A stretch of 25,606 bases of DNA from Elysia marginata (lineage: Eukaryota > Mollusca > Gastropoda > Plakobranchidae). Shown piece after piece: positions 21,473 through 25,606 of this stretch (positions within the stretch are counted from its first letter, which is position 1; the number at the start of each line of letters is the position of its first letter). The translations under genes and the position numbers were made by a program. The stretch is taken from the NCBI GenBank assembly GCA_019649035.1, contig BMAT01008665.1, positions 260,379 through 285,984 on the forward strand, read 5' to 3'. A model generated the notes under the pieces. That model had not been told where the DNA came from. It ran no database searches and saw only the letters and a list, made by a program, of their open reading frames with translations.

Positions 21473-24180
21473 GTCATCACCACCACCACCACCACCACTA
21501 TCACCAACATTATCATCATCATCATCACCACCACTACCACCACCACCACTACCACCACCCCCACAACTAATACTCTGCACAAGAATTTTGTTTTCACAAT
21601 CTTAATAGGTCGAGTTAACAGTTTTTCAAAGAATGCTGATTATAATGTAAGCCTGTAATCATCAGTTTCTACACAACGAACAGGTATCAAGTTGAGGACG
21701 CTAACCCGAACCTACCTGCAGGTAATCCAAAGTCCTGTCTGTATTGGTGATGAACGTACGCCAGAGATCTCTGATCTCCCCTCTAGATATCTCGGGGCGA
21801 ATGTCGAATCTAGGACAAGATTATTTTGTCCAAATCAGACATTATAATTACTCAAGATAGGAAATACTTGCGATACATTTGCTTGTTTAATATACAGACA
21901 CATTCTCATCAGTGAACCAATCCAAATGAAAACGGTACGTTCATGTGATTTTTTCCATAGGACAATGTCAGAGACAACCTTGCACGGCATAGTAAAAGAC
22001 GTTGGGAAGAAGAGCGGCAGAGGAAGAGATGGGACTTAAACATTACACAGTGGGACAGGCCTGGAGCTAAGAGACACTTCGAGAATAATGGACAGCAAAG
22101 AAGTATGAAAAAGAATGGTGAAGAGATTATTCATGGATTCGCAACGAGCATTATACTAAGATGATAGGTTGGAAAGGACCGACAGCTCACTTGTTTCGTC
22201 ACTATTTTAGAGCGAAAATATATACCTTACTCAAAACAATTTCACTTAGTGTCTATGTGTTCAGCGTCTAATAGGCAACACTTTTTATAGGGCAACAAGT
22301 ACCCTTCAGCTGAGGCTACAAAGGTGACAGTATACACCGTCGTGGTGGAGTGATAGACGCTCAGCTTTCGGACCGAGAGTTGTCAGGTTCGAGTCCTGCT
22401 TTTGACAGGTCGCTATTTAGTCTTTGAGAAAAGCTAATTACACACATTTCTCCACCTCACTCATGCGTTAAAAGAGTACACGACTATAGGCAGTGAAAAA
22501 TCTTGTCAGTATACTAGAGTGATACGCTTTATTTGCTGCTCCTCTGTGAGTTCAGAAGGTGATTTGGTTGGTAACAGCCTGTCTGGAAACCCATGTAAAG
22601 CGCTTAGAGCATTTTAGTGGATTAGACACTTTTTAAAACACTCTTTACCTTTTTTTTTATTGAGTTTTTCTATAAACTTTTCATGACGACTAGGAAAACG
22701 GTAAAATGATCTGGCTTATATTTCAAGATCTAATAAACCTATAGCACCATGGAAAGGTACTGTACTCACGATCTAAGCAGATGGTACATCATCTCCTGTG
22801 TGAGGCGCCTGGTGTTGGTATCGTCCAGGTCATAGAAGCGTTGCTCCACGTCCTGGAAGCGGCGAGTCATCAACTCTTTGATCACCTGCAGGTCAAGTTC
22901 AAGGGGTGTGGAAAGAAAAAAGACCAAAACGAATCGGGACGATAAAAAAAGGAACTCTGTAATTAGTGAATCGGCAGACTTCTAGAGAGTGATTTTTGAA
23001 ACGCCCGGTGTCTACTTTCCTATGAACACTTAGTTATTCCAGAACAGATTTTTCGGTGAGATTAAAAAAAAAATTCTTGTCCAAAATTTCCTTAACGTAC
23101 GTTTTTACTAAGGCTGCTGTTTTTCAATACAAGGCGACACCTTGCGTATTTTTTGTATCTAATTTTCGCTTTTTTTTCTTCCATAGATTCACCTCCTTGT
23201 CGCTTGTGGTAACTTATATCTTTTATATCCTTTCCGCTTCCCAATCTATATCACTCTCTTTATCCCTTCTCCTCTCTCTCTCCCTCTCTATTTCTCCCAT
23301 TTCTTGACTCTCCCTTATTTTTCATTGCCCTTTTTCAATGCAGCTCCTCCTTTCCTTTTATTACTAAGATTACAAATGATTTGAGTCTTGCAACCAGTAA
23401 TGAGTCTTAAGTAGAAATAGAAAGGTAGTCAATTATTGGTACCACAAAAAAGCTTATTTCCTCTTTTTTGAATAACGATAAAGGAGGAAGCTCTATCATG
23501 CTTGTTAATGAAGTTGAAGCCATTCAGAGGCAGCAGAGTTAGGTCTTGTGAAACTTTAGAAAAGGGAAACAATAGTATTTAAAGCTGAGACAACTATAAA
23601 GGTGTTGAGGCCTTAGCAACTATACCAAAAAAAAAGATTTGACACATAAAACATGAAATTTAAACGTAAATTTGGTGTGAAAACTGTTTGGAAATGGATT
23701 TAGCGTCAATATTTAAACTTTTAAAAAATTGACTTCTGAATACCCTTTAAACTTTAAATGCCTCCATCTCAAAACTAAGTCATTCGACTTACGACTCATT
23801 TGGACAGAACGCAAGACCGAATTCCTCTAGTTGTTTGAAGCTGTTTCATTTTTAATAGAGAATTGTTTATATTAACAACCACAAACGCACTGTGCCTAAT
23901 TTGTACCGTTGTAAAATAAAATTCAATCCGTTTTATTTCAATTCCTTCTTTTCACCCTTAGTTTTCTCCTACCTTGAAGAGCTCCTGGGGTGTCCTTCGT
24001 CTGTGCAGCTCCTCCATGTCAACATCAGCCACGGCGGCTGTGGGCAAAGGAGCGAAGTCTCCGTCCATGTTCTCCTCGCCAGAGGTGGATCCCTCCGTCA
24101 TGATCGGTGGGGCCGGCATCTTCTCCTCCATCGGGTCTACCATGTCTGGCCGTGGTCCGTACAGGCTAGGGGCTTGGCCT
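16093..24180 (-). CDS. EF-hand protein resembling EFCAB6, seven exons, 5' end not established
   Basis: Spliced minus-strand gene: join of 24180-23973, 22885-22770, 21809-21716, 21243-21094, 18792-18620, 17977-17806 and 16335-16093. All six introns are GT-AG, junction phases agree, and the 1156 coding bases give 385 residues (the first from a split codon), then TAA. Residues 1-70 are an acidic, Pro/Met-rich leader. Residues 71-150 hold a degenerate EF-hand pair. Residues 205-260 hold a pair with loops starting DPYNTGFVTKEE and EVREDGRVSYIE, the second split across an intron. Residues 315-375 hold DVTGNGYLSLPE and DRDLSGKISYEK. Calcium ligands are incomplete in most loops, and lysine replaces the usual loop-12 glutamate in the last one. 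The paired EF-hands, the basic linkers with SAAFPNAK and the WxxLRRAFRKLD helix suggest EFCAB6, a calcium-binding family tied to ciliary axonemes. That name is a family inference; calmodulin-like or other EFCAB proteins are alternatives. Vertebrate EFCAB6 is far longer, so exons may lie beyond the right edge. Confidence 0.8.
16413..17570. other. Intron 6 of the EF-hand gene (between exons 6 and 7), no further gene seen
   Basis: AT-rich intronic sequence. Short minus-strand open frames at 16414-16602 and 17137-17340 lack domains, and the phase match between exons 6 and 7 leaves no need for another exon here. Confidence 0.6.
17571..17650. repeat. GAA/GGA compound microsatellite (intronic)
   Basis: GAA units pass directly into GGA units. 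On the gene's sense strand this is a polypyrimidine tract of about 80 bases. A second degenerate purine stretch follows to about 17720. Confidence 0.92.
17727..17762. repeat. GAT microsatellite (intronic)
   Basis: Imperfect GAT units lie 44 bases downstream (minus sense) of the exon 6 donor at 17805. Confidence 0.85.
17806..17977 (-). CDS. EF-hand gene, exon 6
   Basis: The acceptor TGTTCTCCAG precedes 17977 and the donor CAAAAG|GTGGAT follows 17806. Phase 2 in, phase 0 out. It encodes VSYIEFLKPFALRKQVWRHG, then NNMLSLLQHPQPELPIADIV, then a linker ending GITAKLRQK. It completes the EF-hand begun in exon 5: the joined loop is EVREDGRVSYIE, with Asp at 5, Gly at 6 and Glu at 12. Without it, exons 5 and 7 are out of phase with each other, which independently confirms it. 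Confidence 0.87.
18208..18664. repeat. Degenerate tandem repeat including the exon 5 3' end and its splice donor
   Basis: Units on the + strand share CTCACCTTCCATCC, then CTTCAAACTTGCTAATGAGTTAC. Copies lie near 18210-18240 (partial), 18319-18372, 18442-18495, 18550-18580 (partial) and 18611-18664. The last is the end of exon 5 plus its donor; the others are in the intron. Centre-to-centre spacing is about 131, 124, 84 and 83 bases. The sequence between cores is pyrimidine-rich on the + strand. The copies at 18319 and 18442 keep a donor-like GGAAG|GTGAGG or GCAAG|GTGAAG on the gene's sense strand. Confidence 0.75.
18620..18792 (-). CDS. EF-hand gene, exon 5
   Basis: The acceptor CCTGATCTAG precedes 18792 and the donor GGAAG|GTGAGG follows 18620. 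Phase 0 in, phase 2 out. It encodes VDYLWEDLRREFVNMDPYNT, then GFVTKEEFREVLTELCVNL and LELEQLINKFEVREDG. It holds one near-canonical EF-hand (Asp at loop 1, Gly at 6, Glu at 12) and the first half of the next. Its last 45 bases and donor are the right-hand unit of a tandem repeat that extends into the downstream intron. Confidence 0.88.
19171..19232. repeat. GATA-rich degenerate microsatellite (intronic)
   Basis: GATA and related GACA/TAGA units with interruptions, in the intron between exons 4 and 5. Confidence 0.8.
20004..20277. repeat. Long GA/GATA purine-rich tract (intronic)
   Basis: About 270 bases are almost all purine on the + strand: GA and GGA units to about 20160, then GATA units to about 20240, then a mixture. 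It gives spurious Ser/Leu- and Tyr/Ile-rich frames on the minus strand. On the gene's sense strand it is a long polypyrimidine tract in intron 4. Confidence 0.9.
20640..20910 (+). mobile_element. LINE reverse-transcriptase C-terminal relic, antisense to the host gene
   Basis: Around 20678-20702 the + strand reads AEHVARLGD, matching the WxGHVARLxD block of LINE ORF2 C-termini. Near 20760-20793, in another frame, it reads GRQKRRWPNDL, matching GRPxxRWxDDI. Near 20868-20900 it reads RNRRKWLQVE, matching the DRxxWRxL block. Order and spacing are as expected, but stops and frame changes show a dead copy. It sits in intron 4. Confidence 0.75.
21094..21243 (-). CDS. EF-hand gene, exon 4
   Basis: The acceptor GCATCCCCAG precedes 21243 and the donor AAG|GTAGGT follows 21094. 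Exactly 50 codons, phase 0 in and out. It starts FIRHFGFSMRSAAFPNAK, continues PPRRGDADFMIRSRKLNC and ends with a helix, ADMLQDNLRAK. This is the basic linker between EF-hand pairs and the most family-specific-looking part of the protein. Confidence 0.88.
21391..21568. repeat. CAT/CAC compound microsatellite (intronic)
   Basis: CAT units with CAC blocks over about 180 bases in the short intron between exons 3 and 4. It generates spurious poly-His and poly-Asp frames. It makes up over a third of that 472-base intron. Confidence 0.95.
21716..21809 (-). CDS. EF-hand gene, exon 3
   Basis: The acceptor CTTGTCCTAG precedes 21809 and the donor CAG|GTAGGT follows 21716. Phase 2 in, phase 0 out. It encodes FDIRPEISRGEIRDLWRTF, then ITNTDRTLDYLQ, the second and also degenerate EF-hand of the first pair. 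Its loop continues into exon 4. Confidence 0.85.
21955..22172 (+). mobile_element. LINE reverse-transcriptase C-terminal relic with frameshifts
   Basis: From 22015 the + strand reads RQRKRWDLNITQW. A one-base shift then gives TGLELRDTSRIMDSKEV, and the frame ends RLFMDSQRALY, stop, DDR. This matches the common invertebrate LINE ending GRxRKRWxDNIxxWTGLxL ... RAxxRxxWRxxV ... SQRPxxxxDD. The extra G near 22053 and in-frame stops mark it as dead. It lies in intron 2, antisense to the gene. It ends near GATGAT, where such elements often carry a trinucleotide tail. Confidence 0.75.
22335..22640 (+). mobile_element. tRNA-derived SINE, family B, well-preserved copy
   Basis: The A box TGGTGGAGTGA is at 22343-22353 and a consensus B box GGTTCGAGTCC at 22386-22396. 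The 32-base gap between them is normal for pol III promoters in tRNA-derived SINEs. The body contains GGCAGTGAAAAATCTTGTCA and TTTGCTGCTCCTCTGTGAGT. It ends in a GTAAAGCGCTTAGAGC, then TTTTAGTGGATTAGAC block. It is the better copy of the element at 10936-11215. It sits in intron 2 of the EF-hand gene, in antisense orientation. Confidence 0.85.
22770..22885 (-). CDS. EF-hand gene, exon 2
   Basis: The acceptor TTGACCTGCAG precedes 22885 and the donor GATC|GTGAGT follows 22770. Phase 0 in, phase 2 out. It encodes VIKELMTRRFQDVEQRFYDL, then DDTNTRRLTQEMMYHLLR. This is an EF-hand helix-loop-helix with a degenerate loop: Thr at loop positions 3 and 5, Arg where Gly is usual, Met at position 12. It probably binds no calcium. 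Confidence 0.85.
22990..23960. other. Intron 1 of the EF-hand gene (between exons 1 and 2), no gene seen
   Basis: AT-rich intron. A pyrimidine-rich CT stretch at about 23248-23320 produces a spurious Ser/Leu-rich frame. No recognised mobile element. Confidence 0.55.
23973..24180 (-). CDS. EF-hand gene, exon 1 as reconstructed (acidic leader)
   Basis: The acceptor TTTTCCACAG precedes 24180 and the donor AAG|GTAGGAG follows 23973. The exon opens with one base completing a split codon (entering phase 2) and leaves in phase 0. It encodes GQAPSLYGPRPDMVDPMEEK, then a Pro/Met/Glu-rich, probably disordered stretch, and ends RRRTPQELFK, which leads into the first EF-hand helix. The in-frame ATG at 24143 could be a start if no upstream exon exists, but the good acceptor argues that the exon is internal. 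Confidence 0.8.
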
Positions 24181-24641
24181 CTGTGGAAAAGACACGAAGA
24201 GAAAGTTGAAACGCAAAGTTATAGCCGCCACTCACGTTGATTCCCCGCTTGGGTTCTCGCCTCGGTTTTGCAAGACTGTCAAAATACTGTGCGTGTGTGG
24301 GGGATTTCCTAGTTCCGGGAACGAGGCGCGGCCTAGTCTCGAGATTTTACGGCTAGCCAAATATTTTTACCCCATGCCAGAATTTTCAGGGAGTGGCCGC
24401 GTAAAAAAAACACACACACAAAGTTTAAAATTTTGCTATTTTGACTTCATATTCTGATTCCACGCTAAATTTAACATCGATTTGATACCAAATATGAACC
24501 CAATGCAGTGTTTTGTTGGATTTTTAAAAAATAAGGAAAAAAATACTCAGCTGCAGTGAAGTAGGCCTGCTTGTGCAAGAAAGACCTTCACCGAGAATAA
24601 TAATTATGCATTCCTTGTAGCCCCACCCTCCCAACTCTCTT

Positions 24642-24673
24642 TCCCTCCCCCCCCCCTCTCTCTCTCTCTCTCA
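24642..24673. repeat. Poly-C / CT dinucleotide repeat
   Basis: A C run of about ten bases is followed by a CT repeat of about nine units, upstream of reconstructed exon 1 on the minus strand. Confidence 0.9.
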
Positions 24674-24887
24674 ATTTTTCTTGCGTCGCTGTTATCAGGA
24701 GCAGAGCATTGCCTAGGCTATCCCTTTCTAGACTTCACGCTACATTCTTTGATCACATGCAGTTTGTTTAGTCGACCGCTGCTGAAACAGGCAAATCTTA
24801 CCTAGGAATAAAATTATTTACCAAGTCTATAATTACTTGGTGTGAGTGAATAGGTTCCGATCAAGAAGCCACTGCTTTGTTCAGTAC

Positions 24888-24976
24888 CTTCTTGCATTTG
24901 TCCTCGATTTCTTTTTTCTTCGTATCAAAGCATACACAATTATACCACGAACACCTTTTTCGTATTCAGACATTTC
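24888..24976 (-). CDS. Candidate upstream exon of the EF-hand gene (unproven)
   Basis: On the minus strand an ATG at 24973-24971 opens a 28-codon frame: MSEYEKGVRGIIVYALIRRK, then KKSRTNAR. It ends two bases into a codon at AAG|GTACTG (donor after 24888). This is exactly the phase reconstructed exon 1 needs, and the joined codon would be AGA (Arg). The ATG has a G at -3. A ten-T tract and AAAG just before it could equally be a splice acceptor, making this an internal exon of 89 bases. Against it: the donor is weak beyond GTA, and composition is AT-driven. If it is the true start, the protein would have 413 residues. Confidence 0.28.
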
Positions 24977-25606
24977 CTTTAAAAAAAAAAGCAACAACAA
25001 GTTATCAAGTGAAAAGACAGAAGCTCAGCAGTCGCGTGAACAGCTGAAGTGATAGTCACGGCGGAAATAGTTTTCGAATGGCGCGGAAAAATATCCTGGG
25101 TTGGGAACCCAACGTGTAGGGAAAAAAATTTCCTGAGGCCCGGGCTAAGTTGAGGCACTAGTGCTGACCCTGTTCCATTGGCATGTACGTGAGTGGGGGG
25201 CTTTAGACTTATCAATCAATACCATTGTTTTTTGGTTTTTTTTTCCGCCAAGTAAAGCTCATACGCTTTCAACTCGACTCACAAATACGTTTATACCTAG
25301 GCCACCATACTCAAAAAGGCCTGTCAGTCAAAATGTAAACAAACTTGTGTATGAGAGTTCTAATGATCTATCTCTTTTAATTTCTTAGTATAGTTAGGGC
25401 ACAAGAGAACTCAACTAGTGCTTTGCTGTTATGGGCCGGCCCAAAACAAAGCTACATACAAAATATAGGGAATATGATATCTACTCATGTTGGAGTACTC
25501 AGCCTGTTCTACGGCGGCCTAGGATTATACCAAATAACCCGACGTTTCTTTTAGAAGCCTTTTGATATAAACATGCCTTTTCAAGAAAGACAACGTTTTG
25601 ACCCTC

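Larger units (their letters stand above)
24190..25606. other. Region upstream of reconstructed exon 1: intron or promoter side
   Basis: Apart from the candidate exon and the CT repeat, no exon with the needed phase was found. The 24240-24360 stretch is GC-richer but has no domain. Small palindromes occur at 25432-25443 (TGGGCCGGCCCA) and near 25098-25112. It could be a long intron leading to exons outside the window, or the 5' flank. Confidence 0.4.

Noticed and set aside
21322..21597. Poly-His, poly-Asp, poly-Ile and poly-Met/Val frames on both strands
   Set aside because: All are translations of the CAT/CAC microsatellite. The same applies to the frames across the gap at 12060-12367 and the GA/GATA tract at 19876-20335.
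24800..24870. A strong-looking donor CCTAG|GTAAGA on the minus strand, considered as the end of an upstream exon
   Set aside because: In the phase required by reconstructed exon 1, the frame before it hits a stop after about 18 codons with no acceptor or protein-like sequence.
25294..25330. A possible 24-base microexon between GACAG and CCTAG|GTATAA on the minus strand
   Set aside because: The required frame contains a TGA.

Overview
The window is animal nuclear DNA, most likely from a mollusc or another lophotrochozoan. It is AT-rich, with long stretches that code for nothing, GT-AG introns, microsatellites, and decayed non-LTR retrotransposons (LINEs) and tRNA-derived SINEs. No bacterial-style operon, rRNA gene, intact tRNA gene or CRISPR array is visible. 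The phylum is an inference from repeat style (TAGATC-type repeats, SINE bodies, LINE endings); nothing in the sequence fixes the species.

The one well-supported gene is on the minus strand between about 16.0 and 24.2 kb, possibly reaching 25.0 kb or beyond the right edge. Seven coding exons with consensus splice sites and matching phases (24180-23973, 22885-22770, 21809-21716, 21243-21094, 18792-18620, 17977-17806, 16335-16093) join into one open frame of 385 residues ending in TAA. The product has about six EF-hand units in three pairs, some degenerate. It most resembles EFCAB6-type proteins (EF-hand calcium-binding domain-containing protein 6), which are linked to ciliary axonemes. The reconstructed part is much shorter than the vertebrate protein, so it is either the C-terminal part of a longer gene or a short relative. 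A possible upstream exon at 24888-24976 fits the phase but is weakly supported. A candidate AATAAA signal lies 135 bases past the stop.

The left 15.9 kb holds no gene I can support. It holds a CR1-like LINE 3' end (about 2.85-3.14 kb), two reverse-oriented SINE pieces of one family (7.56-7.82 and 8.58-8.65 kb), a near-perfect 102-base inverted duplication (9.86-10.08 kb), a protein-like fragment abutting a second SINE family (10.73-11.22 kb), another LINE 3' end (11.53-11.88 kb) leading towards a compound trinucleotide repeat with a 143-base assembly gap, and otherwise AT-rich sequence.

The introns of the EF-hand gene carry further LINE ends (20.64-20.91 and 21.96-22.17 kb), a SINE (22.34-22.64 kb), large microsatellites and purine tracts, and a tandem repeat whose last unit is the 3' end of the 18.6 kb exon. 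That repeat copied part of an exon and its splice donor into the neighbouring intron. It and the near-perfect palindrome are the most unusual structures here. I found no clearly new multi-gene system.
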